Shown: positions 17,057 to 26,345 of the stretch, in pieces
Layout: every line of letters starts with the position of its first letter
How positions within the stretch are numbered: position 1 is the first letter of the stretch
Assembly (NCBI GenBank): GCA_050180235.1
Contig: JBFXEJ010000005.1
Location: forward strand, 1 to 64,000
Direction of reading: 5' to 3'
Source of the DNA: JAABRU01 sp050180235
GTDB taxonomy: Bacteria; Desulfobacterota; Desulfobacteria; Desulfobacterales; Desulfococcaceae
Length of the DNA: 64,000 bases
Made by a program: the position numbers and the translations under genes
Notes under the pieces: model-generated
Told to the model about the DNA's origin: nothing
What the model saw: the letters and a program-made list of their open reading frames with translations, nothing else
Database searches by the model: none

Positions 17057-18313
17057 ATGGACAAAATCATCATTGAAGGGGGAATTCCCCTGAACGGAAA
17101 AGTGAAAATCAGCGGAGCCAAAAATGCGGCTCTGCCCATACTGGCCTCCTCTCTGCTGACCGAAGGTCAGAATATCTATCACAACGTCCCTGCGCTCCGG
17201 GATATTGAAAGCATAAAAGAACTGCTGACTTATCTGTGTGCGGATATTCAGACAGAAGGAGATACCGTAAAAATCAGCGCAAACGGGCTGTGCAAAACCG
17301 AGGCACCCTATGATCTGGTGCGGAAAATGCGGGCTTCAGTTCTGGTTCTTGGCCCGCTTTTGGCCCGTGTGAAAAAAGCAAAGGTTTCTCTGCCCGGCGG
17401 ATGCGCCATCGGCGCACGGCCCATTGATCTGCATCTCAAGGGACTGGCAAAGCTGGGCGCATCCATTGAACTCAGCCACGGATATGTGGAAGCCAGCGCA
17501 GATCGGCTCAAAGGGGCTGATTTCTATTTTGACATGCCCACTGTCACCGGAACCGAAAATCTGATGATGGCAGCAGTGCTGGCCGAAGGAAAAACCATAC
17601 TCCGCAATGCCGCGCGTGAACCGGAAATCACAGCACTTGGGGATGTGCTGAACAAAATGGGCGCTAATGTGCAGGGTGCGGGAACCTCAGTTATCACCAT
17701 CAATGGCGTGTCTGAACTCCATCCTGCGGAAGTCAGCATTATTCCGGATCGTATTGAAACCGGGACTTTTATGGTAGCGGCCGCTCTGACCCGCGGGGAT
17801 ATTGTCATCACAGGCTGTGAACCGGATCATTTGGGCGCTGTAATCAGCAAACTGAAACTCACAGGAGCCGAGGTTTTTGTCAAAGGCAAAGAAATACGCG
17901 TCAAAGGGCCGGAAAAAATATGCAGTGTGGATATAAAAACCCAGCCCTATCCCGGATTTCCCACTGACATGCAGGCCCAGTTCATGGTGCTGATGTCTGT
18001 GGCCAAAGGACTCAGTGTCATTTCAGAAACCATTTTTGAAAACCGCTTCATCCATGTCAGCGAACTGCACCGGCTGGGCGCGGATATACGGATTTCCGGT
18101 GACTCAGCCATTATCAAAGGGGTTCGTTCTCTTTCCGGCGCGCCGGTCATGGCCTCTGATCTGCGGGCCAGCGCATCCCTGATTCTGGCCGGTCTGGTGG
18201 CGGAAGGCCGGACTGAAGTGAACAGGGTGTATCATCTTGACCGGGGATATGAAAACATTGAAAAAAAATTTGCTGGACTGGGGGCAAGAATACAGCGGGT
18301 TTCCCAAACCTGA
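17057..18313 (+). CDS. murA: UDP-N-acetylglucosamine 1-carboxyvinyltransferase
   Basis: MurA catalyses the first committed step of peptidoglycan synthesis, transferring enolpyruvate from PEP to UDP-GlcNAc in the cytoplasm. The 418-residue length is typical. Seen here: start MDKIIIEGG, substrate motif SGAKNAALPIL, the catalytic loop SLPGGCAIGARPIDLHL with the PEP-binding, fosfomycin-sensitive Cys, and the C-terminal DLRASASLILAGLVAEG and HLDRGYE. No clear ribosome-binding site precedes the ATG, but the N-terminus is right for the family. comEC follows after 4 bases, suggesting coupled expression. Confidence 0.96.
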   Translation: MDKIIIEGGIPLNGKVKISGAKNAALPILASSLLTEGQNIYHNVPALRDIESIKELLTYLCADIQTEGDTVKISANGLCKTEAPYDLVRKMRASVLVLGPLLARVKKAKVSLPGGCAIGARPIDLHLKGLAKLGASIELSHGYVEASADRLKGADFYFDMPTVTGTENLMMAAVLAEGKTILRNAAREPEITALGDVLNKMGANVQGAGTSVITINGVSELHPAEVSIIPDRIETGTFMVAAALTRGDIVITGCEPDHLGAVISKLKLTGAEVFVKGKEIRVKGPEKICSVDIKTQPYPGFPTDMQAQFMVLMSVAKGLSVISETIFENRFIHVSELHRLGADIRISGDSAIIKGVRSLSGAPVMASDLRASASLILAGLVAEGRTEVNRVYHLDRGYENIEKKFAGLGARIQRVSQT

Positions 18314-18317
18314 TGAA

Positions 18318-20801
18318 ATGCGCGATCCTGTTTTTTTCCGCCCCCTTATCCCTCTTGTTTTCGCCCTGATTTTCGGCATTGTATGCGGTGAGCAGTATCC
18401 GGGCCTGGGATGCTATGCGCGGATACTGCTTATTTTTTGCACCATTGTGATTCTCAGGGCCATTCTTCGCAAAACGCCCCTTCTGATTCCTCCACTGCTT
18501 CTTTTTTTCTGTCTGGGGTATCTATCCATTCAGCACTGGACTGATCCGGATCTTCCCGCTGATCATATTTCCCGCCATATCGGGCCGAATTACCGCAAAA
18601 TTTGCGGAACTGTCCGATCCTCACCTGAGATGCAGGGAGATCGGATAAAATTTATTCTGCACGCGCAACTGCTGGATGACAATATTCCGGTTTCCGGCCG
18701 GATGCTGGTGACCGGACGCGCAGAGGAATGCAGTATTTCTCCCGGAGACAGAATTGCATTTTCCGGCAAAATCAGGAATATCAGCAGTTTCAGCAATCCT
18801 GGCGCATTTGATTACCGCCGTCATATGTCATTTCAGTCTGTATGGTGTACGGTATATATAAGGAAAAACAGTCTTTCCCGGCTGAAAGAGAACCCGGAAC
18901 AGAGTTTTTTCCGCTCCCTTGAAAATTTCCGGATTCGTACAGATGAACTGATCCGGAAAAACAGTCCCGAAGATGCGGGAGCCGTGCTTTCCGCGCTGAT
19001 TATCGGATACAAAAACAGCATTTCCGACAGCCTGAGAAATTTTTTTTCACAGGCAGGCATAGCCCATCTTCTGGCTATTTCCGGACTGCATATGGGCATG
19101 ATAGCGACATTTTCCTTTGCAGTGTTTCTGTGGGCCGGATATCGGATTTTACCGGGAAAACAGTTTGATGACATGCGCTGCCGGGCCGCGTTTTTCTCCC
19201 TGTTCCCCATGATTGCATACGGCATGATTTCCGGACTTTCCCCGGCAACCCAGCGGGCACTGATCATGGGAACGGTCTGCATTGCTGCTGTGCTTATAAA
19301 CAAAAATCAGGACACCTTCAACACCATGACCATTGCGGCCATGCTTATTCTCATCATCCATCCTCCGGGCCTGTTTTCCATTTCCTTTCAGCTTTCCTTT
19401 GTGGCAGTTGCGGCCATTATCTTTGGTTTTTCCCTGAATTTTCAGGCAGAAAAGGAAATCGGAAATCGTATAACAGAATGGCTGTTTTCCGCATTGAAAT
19501 CCTCGTTTTTCGCTATCATGGGAACCATGCCCCTGACCATGTGTTATTTCAGCCAGTTTTCCCTTACCGGTCTCATAAGCAATCTGATTTTCATCCCTCT
19601 GATCGGTTTACTGATTCTGCCGCTGGGACTGTCTGGGGTTTTCATCTCCCTTTTCAGCATGGCAGCAGCAGAACAGCTTATTGAAATCACTGCTTTTATG
19701 CTGTCATATTCGCTTGCCATGCTTCCCTTTTTTGCCAATCTGCCGCTCAGCAGCATGAAAACCTTTACTCCGACATTATTGGAAACCGCTTTGCACTATC
19801 TGCTGTTCTGGGCTGCATGTATCCTGATTTCATCTGAAAAAGAAAAAAGACTGCGGAAATATGCTTTCACAGTGCTGATTCTGACATTAACAGCACTGGC
19901 AGGTGATGTGCTTTACTGGATGCATCAGCGTTTCTGGCATAAGGATTTGGAAATTACGGTCATTGATGTGGGCCAGGGCAGTTCAGCTCTTATTGAATTT
20001 CCGGGCGGAAAATCCATGCTCATTGACGGCGGCGGATTTTATGATCCTTCATCTTTTGATGTGGGAGCGGCAGTGGTGGCCCCTTTTTTATGGCAGAAAA
20101 AAATCATGTCTGCTGACATCATGGTTCTTTCCCATCCTGAAGGCGATCATATGAACGGACTGTTTTATATAGCCCGGCATTTTGCCGTAAAGGAACTCTG
20201 GACAAGCGGAGCCGGAATATCTTCAGATAATTACAAATATTTCATGGAAACTGTGAAAAAAGCCGGTATCCGGGTTCCTGATTTCTCTCACATTCCCGGT
20301 TCAGCAGAAATCAGCGGTGTGAAAATTGAGATTCTCTGGCCTCCGGCGGATTTTCTGCAAACACGGGAAAAAGAACTCTGGCTGCGGAAATACAACAATA
20401 CCTCTCTGACCGTGCGAATATCTTTGGGGGATTTTTCCATACTTTTTCCGGGTGATATTGAAACTGTGGCTGAGGCGGAACTGGTAAAAGCAGAGGGAAA
20501 AAATCTCCGCACCAAAATTCTTGTGGCTCCCCACCACGGATGCGGCACATCAAGTTCCTCTGTATTTCTAGATCATGTTCTGCCGGAAAGCGTGATTATC
20601 TCAGCAGGTCTGCAAAACCGCTTCAACTGCCCTTCCCCTGAAGTTGTCACACGGTATGAAGAACGGGGATGCACAATATACCGGACTGACATGCACGGGG
20701 CTGTATCCATTTCAGTTGAAGAAGGAAAAGAAGCGGAAATCCGGACACATATCAGCAAACATGAGAAAATTCCCCTCAGAAAGCAAATAGATCAGCAGTG
20801 A
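18318..20801 (+). CDS. comEC: DNA internalisation protein ComEC/Rec2
   Basis: A polytopic inner-membrane protein (827 residues) that forms the channel for single-stranded DNA uptake in natural transformation. N-terminal helices (FFRPLIPLVFALIFGIVCG) and a soluble OB-like region (CGTVRSSPEMQGDRIKF) are followed by the ComEC core (LLAISGLHMGMIATF, SGLSPATQRALIMG) and many membrane helices. A C-terminal metallo-beta-lactamase-like domain has DVGQGSSALIEFPGG, DGGG, LSHPEGDHMNG and APHHG. The ATG at 18318 gives the family's usual start; in-frame starts at 18237/18249 would overlap murA. The ComEA-like genes at 46 kb could serve the same pathway. Confidence 0.92.
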   Translation: MRDPVFFRPLIPLVFALIFGIVCGEQYPGLGCYARILLIFCTIVILRAILRKTPLLIPPLLLFFCLGYLSIQHWTDPDLPADHISRHIGPNYRKICGTVRSSPEMQGDRIKFILHAQLLDDNIPVSGRMLVTGRAEECSISPGDRIAFSGKIRNISSFSNPGAFDYRRHMSFQSVWCTVYIRKNSLSRLKENPEQSFFRSLENFRIRTDELIRKNSPEDAGAVLSALIIGYKNSISDSLRNFFSQAGIAHLLAISGLHMGMIATFSFAVFLWAGYRILPGKQFDDMRCRAAFFSLFPMIAYGMISGLSPATQRALIMGTVCIAAVLINKNQDTFNTMTIAAMLILIIHPPGLFSISFQLSFVAVAAIIFGFSLNFQAEKEIGNRITEWLFSALKSSFFAIMGTMPLTMCYFSQFSLTGLISNLIFIPLIGLLILPLGLSGVFISLFSMAAAEQLIEITAFMLSYSLAMLPFFANLPLSSMKTFTPTLLETALHYLLFWAACILISSEKEKRLRKYAFTVLILTLTALAGDVLYWMHQRFWHKDLEITVIDVGQGSSALIEFPGGKSMLIDGGGFYDPSSFDVGAAVVAPFLWQKKIMSADIMVLSHPEGDHMNGLFYIARHFAVKELWTSGAGISSDNYKYFMETVKKAGIRVPDFSHIPGSAEISGVKIEILWPPADFLQTREKELWLRKYNNTSLTVRISLGDFSILFPGDIETVAEAELVKAEGKNLRTKILVAPHHGCGTSSSSVFLDHVLPESVIISAGLQNRFNCPSPEVVTRYEERGCTIYRTDMHGAVSISVEEGKEAEIRTHISKHEKIPLRKQIDQQ

Positions 20802-20837
20802 CAGCCAAAAAAATATGCCGGATTTTTTTCATGTCTG

Positions 20838-22850
20838 TCACATCAGCGCACTGACTGTTTTTTCAAGGGCAAAGGTTTCCTCCCGTGAGAGATTCTCTTC
20901 TTTTTTTCTCTTATTTTTACCTTCAAAATCATCCGCTTCCACAGCAGGTCTTCCCCATTTGCTGACATACATGGCATAAAAGACAACACTGAACATCATG
21001 TCCAGCAGATCATACGCGGATATGGACGGTTTTTCTTCGGCCAGCATACTGATAAAAAGCGACTTCCTTTCGGATTCGGCCTTGAGCCGCTCCAGTTCCT
21101 TCAGCCAGAGGATGACCTGCTTCCGGACAGAAGAGGATACGTCCGGAACCTGAATACCCTGTTCCCAGCTTGAACAGCATCTGCTGATGGCAGCCAGGGG
21201 GGCTTTTGCCATATCCGAGCGGATTTTGGGGCTTTGGAAAAATTTCTGGGATTTGATATGCTTTTGTATCTGCTTTTCAGTATCCTTTTCCAATTCGGAA
21301 ATTTCCTGCCGGAGCATCCCGCACACATTTTGGGAAATTGCAGGACGGACGGATTTCAGAAGATCCGAATTTGCATCGAGTTTTTCCATGAATTCGCTGG
21401 AAGCTCTGCTCCAGAAGACACGGTTGAAACCCGTTAAGGCATCCTCCGGACGTATTTTCTTCATACGCAGGGATTTTTTCATAACCCGGATAAACTCAGG
21501 CAGAAGTTTGCTGGTTTTCTGAGCCAGATGCTCGCCTGTGATGACAATATAAATCATGCTGATAACAGCCTGCCAGTCCTGCAGATGGAAAATTCGGGGA
21601 AGACTGCTGTAAGTTTCTTTCAGCAGTTCATTTCTGAATATATGAGATGGCGTGGCATAGGACGGCGTACCGGCCAGCATGGGCTGCCGGATATTTCCGT
21701 TTTCACCTGTGCTGTAATTCACAGATGTTTCAAAATCAATGAGACCGATTGAATATTCAGCGGGATCAGCCAGCAGCATGGGAAATTTTGAGGAATCTCC
21801 CGCTATGAAAAGATTGTCCGGTTTCAAATCCCGGATGGCAATGCCTTTTCTGCGAAGGCGGGCCAGCATATCCAGCAGATTGGATATGATGCCGGATATC
21901 TGGGTTTTGTTCTGCTGAAAATTCCGCTGATTCAGACGGATTTTCATCACCTTCCGGAAATATGCGGCAGATGGATCGGATGCTGTGATATTTTCCAGCA
22001 GACTGTTCATATCCTGAACAAATTCCTGACTCATCCCCGGTTCCGCAGGTTCCGCATCCCTTTCGGCCAGATAGGTAAGAAACCACTGTCTTTTTTTATA
22101 CGCGGGGAAGATGTAAAGCAGCTCATGTTTTTTCTGCAGATGACCGAGCCGGTCTTCAAACGCGAAATACATCTCATTGAGAGGATAATACAGGGAAGCA
22201 TATTTTTTTCCGTAAATATTTTCAAAAATTTCAGGATTCTGCAAAATTTCCGTCTGTCCGCACAGATCATCCCGGATTCCCTTTCTGCCATTGTGCAGAC
22301 CTTCCACCACCTGGCCCAGAAACGCATATCTGGAAAGATTCATAAAAAAGACAAAGGTGTTTCCAATCCTGAGATAATCCTGAAAACGGTTGTGGATTCT
22401 GAGTTTGCGGATGCACTGTTCCTCAAAATCAGGGGAATTCGCGTCAGCGGAAAAAGGGGGAATTTTTCTGAGAATAGCAGACAGACTGGGTACAATGCAC
22501 TCAATATCCGGCATTATGGCCGCTGCAATCTCCCTTTCCATCCGGATACTGTCCACATACTGACCGAAATCGGTCACAGGAACAGGCGGAACCTTCACCA
22601 CCAGCAGATCATCATAAATCACCTTGTAGCATGTGCTTTTGCTCCCGCTGTCCTCTCCCAGGGGGCCAAGACTGATCCGTCTGCTTTTCTGTTTTCCATT
22701 TTTGATGACCTGCAGATCATAAATCAGGTCCGTCCCGGAGCTGTCTTCACTCAGCAGCGTAAACTGTCCCGAAGCCCTGGGTGCATCCAACTGCAGTTTG
22801 TACACACTTAGGAAAAAATGGAGAATATCTGTTAAGCCGGTTTTTGACAT
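20838..22850 (-). CDS. Eukaryotic-like protein kinase linked to TerD proteins
   Basis: A 670-residue protein with a divergent Ser/Thr kinase fold in the N-terminal two-thirds. Seen: a VVKV strand that can supply the ATP lysine, catalytic loop GIAIRDLKPDN (HRD changed to IRD, but catalytic Asp, Lys and Asn kept), magnesium loop LIDFETS (DFG changed to DFE), and an APE-like segment GTPSYATPSH. An insertion of about 200 residues precedes the catalytic loop. The C-terminal third is helical and charged. No membrane helix. It is the last gene of a minus-strand set with two TerD-family genes (163 bases between it and the nearest). Kinases are known partners in Ter-type stress systems, so it probably phosphorylates components of this set (inference). 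Confidence 0.78.
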   Translation of the reverse strand: MSKTGLTDILHFFLSVYKLQLDAPRASGQFTLLSEDSSGTDLIYDLQVIKNGKQKSRRISLGPLGEDSGSKSTCYKVIYDDLLVVKVPPVPVTDFGQYVDSIRMEREIAAAIMPDIECIVPSLSAILRKIPPFSADANSPDFEEQCIRKLRIHNRFQDYLRIGNTFVFFMNLSRYAFLGQVVEGLHNGRKGIRDDLCGQTEILQNPEIFENIYGKKYASLYYPLNEMYFAFEDRLGHLQKKHELLYIFPAYKKRQWFLTYLAERDAEPAEPGMSQEFVQDMNSLLENITASDPSAAYFRKVMKIRLNQRNFQQNKTQISGIISNLLDMLARLRRKGIAIRDLKPDNLFIAGDSSKFPMLLADPAEYSIGLIDFETSVNYSTGENGNIRQPMLAGTPSYATPSHIFRNELLKETYSSLPRIFHLQDWQAVISMIYIVITGEHLAQKTSKLLPEFIRVMKKSLRMKKIRPEDALTGFNRVFWSRASSEFMEKLDANSDLLKSVRPAISQNVCGMLRQEISELEKDTEKQIQKHIKSQKFFQSPKIRSDMAKAPLAAISRCCSSWEQGIQVPDVSSSVRKQVILWLKELERLKAESERKSLFISMLAEEKPSISAYDLLDMMFSVVFYAMYVSKWGRPAVEADDFEGKNKRKKEENLSREETFALEKTVSALM

Positions 22851-23013
22851 ATGCCTGCAACAACCTTTCCGCAGACTGAAACAGTTTTATCCCGCGGAGT
22901 AACGATAAACACCTGCTTAAAAAATATCTGTTTCAGCAGACACTGTGTATAAGCAGAAAATTTTTACACTGCCGGTCATAAAAATCCGGTGAATCCTGAC
23001 ACCGGACACCTTT

Positions 23014-24120
23014 TCATATAAACTGGGCAAGTTCCGGTTTGTCTTTCTGCGTCCTGTTGATATTGATTAACTGCGGAGTTCCCATGCTGTTGTCAATGTG
23101 CGCGATAATGCACCAGCTACCGGGAGCGCTTTCGGTAAGCGGCACTTCAATTTCCTGACTGCCGCCCCGGACAGTTACCAGACCGTTGTAAGTGGCAAAA
23201 TTGGCATTGGGTTTGTTGAAAATATTGGCTGCAATCAGGGCATGTTCAATCTCATCCAATTTTGTAAAATATATATTTTCCTGATTATTGCCGCCACTAT
23301 CCCCCACACCTGCATCTTTATCCAGAAATATCCAGGGGGAAGCTGTTTTGCTCCCTCTGTTCATGAAACTGACCTGACCTGTACCTGTGGAGCCTCCACC
23401 GGAAAATATTTTCCCCAGAATCCCTTTTTTGGCCGGAGCTTCGACTGATGCTCCCCTCAGACGGTAAAAACAGTAAAGATCCAGATCCACTGCGGTTTTC
23501 CATGTAAGTGTGGCCTGAAAGCCCTTGCAGGCCAGGTTTACCTTTTGCCCTTTCTGTTTCAGCACCACTTTGGAAGACAGTTTCAGGGCAGACGCTCCGG
23601 GCACTGCTGCCTGGAACGCATCAAAACGCATGACCTCGCTGTTGTTGACCAGACTTGCGCCCATGAAATCTGTTTTGAACCTGCACAGCACAGCCACGGA
23701 GCCGGACTGGCGGGAATCAAGTGCAATGGTATGTGTTTCCCCTTTGTCGGTAATGACTTCCACACGCGCATCATAATCGGCAAAGACTTTGGCAGCGCCG
23801 GAAACAGCGTCTGTGAAATTTACGGCCACAATCCAGATTTCTTCAATATCTTTCAGACTGGCAACGCGCAGTTCCTCCCGGTTCTGACCGGCTTTTGCGC
23901 CAACCCCGGCATCGCCTGAAAGCTCAATAAAGGGAAAAGTGTTCAGACTGCCCGGAGAACCGCCCGCGTAATTTGCTGAATATACGCCTCCAATCCGTCC
24001 GTCTTTTGCTTTATAAAAGGCCATCAGATCCAGATCCACCGGTGCAGTCCAGATCAGAGACACCTGCATTTGTGTGAAACTGCCGATAACTGCGTTTGCA
24101 CCTTTTTTTTTCAGTTCCAT
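23014..24120 (-). CDS. Tandem TerD-domain protein
   Basis: 368 residues with two TerD-like beta-sandwich domains. Domain 1 (about 1-160) reads VSLIWTAPVDLDLMAFY, then SGDAGVGAKAGQNREE; domain 2 (about 185-350) reads ATLTWKTAVDLDLYCFY, then DKDAGVGDSGGNNQENI. These acidic DLDL and D-x-GVGD-x-GGxNxE motifs form the calcium sites of TerD proteins, which occur in tellurite, phage and general stress systems. Domain 2 carries a Gly-rich insertion (GKIFSGGGSTGTG). Cytoplasmic, no signal peptide. The ribosome site AAGGAGAG lies next to the family II element at 24137, and part of it comes from that element's target duplication. Confidence 0.85.
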   Translation of the reverse strand: MELKKKGANAVIGSFTQMQVSLIWTAPVDLDLMAFYKAKDGRIGGVYSANYAGGSPGSLNTFPFIELSGDAGVGAKAGQNREELRVASLKDIEEIWIVAVNFTDAVSGAAKVFADYDARVEVITDKGETHTIALDSRQSGSVAVLCRFKTDFMGASLVNNSEVMRFDAFQAAVPGASALKLSSKVVLKQKGQKVNLACKGFQATLTWKTAVDLDLYCFYRLRGASVEAPAKKGILGKIFSGGGSTGTGQVSFMNRGSKTASPWIFLDKDAGVGDSGGNNQENIYFTKLDEIEHALIAANIFNKPNANFATYNGLVTVRGGSQEIEVPLTESAPGSWCIIAHIDNSMGTPQLININRTQKDKPELAQFI

Positions 24121-24136
24121 TATGCTCTCCTTTTTT

Positions 24137-24304
24137 GATAGTGGGTCAAATCATTTGATTCTGGAATTCCCCTCCCTTGAGGGAGGGGTTAGGGGAGGGG
24201 GAAAAATGCCCTGCAGTTATACACTTTTTCCCACCCTCCCCCTGCCCCTCCCTCAAGGGAGGGGAGAGTTTTTTCCGCGTCATCAACCGGTTTGACCCAC
24301 TACC
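24137..24304. mobile_element. MITE-like element, family II copy 2 (168 bp)
   Basis: Inverted ends GATAGTGGGTCAAA / TTTGACCCACTACC, inner CCCCTCCCTTGAGGGAGGGG palindromes, and a perfect 8 bp target duplication CCTTTTTT at 24129-24136 and 24305-24312. It lies between the two TerD-family genes. Confidence 0.85.
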
Positions 24305-24337
24305 CCTTTTTTCATGCGCCCGGAGTTAGAAGGGAAA

Positions 24338-24380
24338 AGGGGACAGGATGGGAAAAATATTTTTTTCCCGGCCTGTCCCT
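24338..24380 (-). terminator. Terminator-like hairpin after the single-domain TerD gene
   Basis: Arms AGGGACAGGCCGGGAAAAA and TTTTTCCCATCCTGTCCCCT (minus-strand sense) around a short loop, then CCTTTTCCCTT. With the nearby MITE it may reduce read-through to the tandem TerD gene. Confidence 0.55.
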
Positions 24381-24393
24381 CTGAAACCTTTAT

Positions 24394-24927
24394 TTATCCG
24401 TTGATAATATCTATAAGTTGCTGCAGGGTTTTCAGTCCCTTCAGGGTTCCGGCCTTGCTGCTGTTGATCAGTTTGGCTCCAATCGGACTGGAATTGTCAA
24501 TAGTGGCAATCAGGGCAATATTTCCCATATCGCCTGTATCCAGTGTGACATTGTGGGTGCTTCCCTTGTCATCCATAACGGAAAGAGTGACATCGCTCCC
24601 CTTGAAACGGGCCGGGGAACCCTCCTGCACCTTGCCGTAATCCCAGCAGAGAATCCAGACATATTTCATATCGTCCAGTTTGGTGATCCGCATGGTTTCT
24701 TCATTTTGGCCACCTTTGTCGCCCACGCCTTCGTCACCGCTGAGCTGCATAAAGGGGAAGGCATTCAGATCCCCCAGTTCCCCGAAATAGACAAGTCCCT
24801 GTTTTCCCTGTTTGTCCTCATAGGCCGCTGCCAGATCAAAATCTGCGGCGGTTGTCCATTTCATGGACACCATCAGTTGCCTGAAACCCCCGACATTCGC
24901 TTCTGAGCCTTTCTGTTTGAGTTCCAT
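24394..24927 (-). CDS. TerD-family stress protein, single domain
   Basis: 177 residues, one TerD domain: VSMKWTTAADFDLAAAYEDK, LSGDEGVGDKGGQNEETM, VWILCWDYG, then IALIATIDN. All acidic and glycine residues of the two calcium-binding motifs are kept. The C-terminus (GTLKGLKTLQQLIDIING) adds a short helix. Start supported by AAGGAGGTAAGCA. First gene of the set TerD - tandem TerD - kinase on the minus strand. No TerB, TerC or vWA partner is seen in the window, so this is a reduced or divergent Ter-type system. Role in tellurite resistance specifically is not supported; stress response is the safer call. Confidence 0.88.
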   Translation of the reverse strand: MELKQKGSEANVGGFRQLMVSMKWTTAADFDLAAAYEDKQGKQGLVYFGELGDLNAFPFMQLSGDEGVGDKGGQNEETMRITKLDDMKYVWILCWDYGKVQEGSPARFKGSDVTLSVMDDKGSTHNVTLDTGDMGNIALIATIDNSSPIGAKLINSSKAGTLKGLKTLQQLIDIING

Positions 24928-25258
24928 TGCTTACCTCCTTGTATTTTTTTTCGGATGTTGACGATAGGATGAACCTGTTAAAAATCCGAATCACAGTCTT
25001 TCATCATTCCGGAAAAATCCGATATGCCGGACTGACGAACACGGTGATTTTTTACAGGATCATCACAATGAACATTTTACCGGACCTGTGCCGGACACAT
25101 TATGACTCTGTCTTATATCTTTGTCAGGTTTCAACAGTCAAACAAAAAATGATGCACAGGGAATATACACAATTGTTTCCGCACTTGCAATCATATATAA
25201 AACATTATATATACCCGTGACAGATATATTCCTGATAAAACATTTTTGAGAGACAGTT
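24928..25258. other. Divergent spacer between the TerD set and cbiB
   Basis: 331 bases, AT-rich toward cbiB. A weak promoter candidate for cbiB is TTGCAA (25185-25190), 17 bases, TATATA (25208-25213). I see no cobalamin riboswitch box and no gene. Confidence 0.4.
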
Positions 25259-26206
25259 ATGGATTTTACAATTTCCCGGTATGTGCTGCCTGCGGCCTTT
25301 TGTCTGGATCTGATTATCGGAGATCCCCAGTTTGCCCATCATCCGGTGCGGTATATGGGAAAAGCCATTGAATCTGCCGAACCCAGGTTCCGGAAACTTC
25401 CCTTCGGACTGAGAATTTCCGGGGGCATGTTTGCCATATCCCTTATAACCGGGGCATGGGCGGCGGCTTTTTTCATTCTGACCCTATGCGCATGGATTCA
25501 TCCTCTTCTGGAGACAGGTGCTGAAATTATGCTGATCTATTTCTGCATTTCCTGCCGGGGGCTGGAATCAGAGGCAAAGGATGTGTATGCTATGCTCCGG
25601 CATAACAATATCCCGAAAGCAAAAGAAAAACTGTCTATGATTGTGGGCAGGGATGTGCGCAGTCTCTCAGAAACCGGGATTGCCAGAGCTGCGGTAGAAA
25701 CTGTGGCTGAAAATCTGGTGGACGGAGTTCTGTCACCCCTGTTTTTTCTGCTCATAGGCGGAGTGCCGCTGATGGTGGCTTACAAAATGGTAAATACCCT
25801 GGATTCAATGGTGGGATACAAAAATGAAACCTATAAGGATTTCGGAATGGTCGCAGCCCGCATTGACGATATTGCCAATTTTGTCCCTGCCCGTATCTCG
25901 GTTCCCCTGATTTCCCTGTCCGCATTTATCCTGAACCGGCAGAGCAGAAGGGCTTTTGAAACAGGACGGAAACAGGGACGGAATCATTCCAGCCCCAATT
26001 CCGGTTTCTCCGAGGCAGCCTTTGCCGGTGCGCTGGCCGTGAAACTGGGCGGCCCGAATGTCTATCATGGCAAAACTGTGGTCAAACCCTTTATCGGAAC
26101 AGGCTTTGGAGAGGTGAATACCGGACATATTCCAAAGGCCTGTGATCTGATGGTGCTGAGCGCATTCATATTCTGCATTGGGATTTGGATCGCGGGAATT
26201 ATTTAA
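25259..26206 (+). CDS. cbiB: Adenosylcobinamide-phosphate synthase (CbiB/CobD)
   Basis: An inner-membrane enzyme of cobalamin synthesis that joins adenosylcobyric acid to aminopropanol (phosphate). The 315-residue length fits. Family motifs: LDLIIGDPQFAHHPVRYMG near the N-terminus, GRDVRSLSE, AAVETVAENLVDGVLSPLFF, and MVNTLDSMVGYKNE, with hydrophobic segments between. The C-terminal part has GGPNVYHGK. The start follows GAGAGACAG. No other cobalamin gene is adjacent, so it stands alone here; the downstream nitrogen genes have their own promoter. Confidence 0.93.
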   Translation: MDFTISRYVLPAAFCLDLIIGDPQFAHHPVRYMGKAIESAEPRFRKLPFGLRISGGMFAISLITGAWAAAFFILTLCAWIHPLLETGAEIMLIYFCISCRGLESEAKDVYAMLRHNNIPKAKEKLSMIVGRDVRSLSETGIARAAVETVAENLVDGVLSPLFFLLIGGVPLMVAYKMVNTLDSMVGYKNETYKDFGMVAARIDDIANFVPARISVPLISLSAFILNRQSRRAFETGRKQGRNHSSPNSGFSEAAFAGALAVKLGGPNVYHGKTVVKPFIGTGFGEVNTGHIPKACDLMVLSAFIFCIGIWIAGII

Positions 26207-26345
26207 GCAGAAAGAATTTTTTATACATAAAAGTAATTTTTTTGGAAAATTTATTACATTTTTGTAACTGCATTTTTATTTTTCCATACCTGCAGATTTA
26301 AAATATATTTTTGTATTTCAGAGAGTTTCATAAATCTGACTGTAC

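Noticed and set aside
18237..18317. Longer ComEC N-terminus overlapping murA
   Set aside because: The extra 27 residues overlap the murA C-terminus in another frame and lack similarity to ComEC starts.
24394..24927. Calling the TerD genes tellurite resistance
   Set aside because: TerB, TerC and TerZ-type partners are absent; only the TerD fold is supported.
24928..25258. Cobalamin riboswitch upstream of cbiB
   Set aside because: No B12-box-like GCCACTG element or conserved junctions seen.
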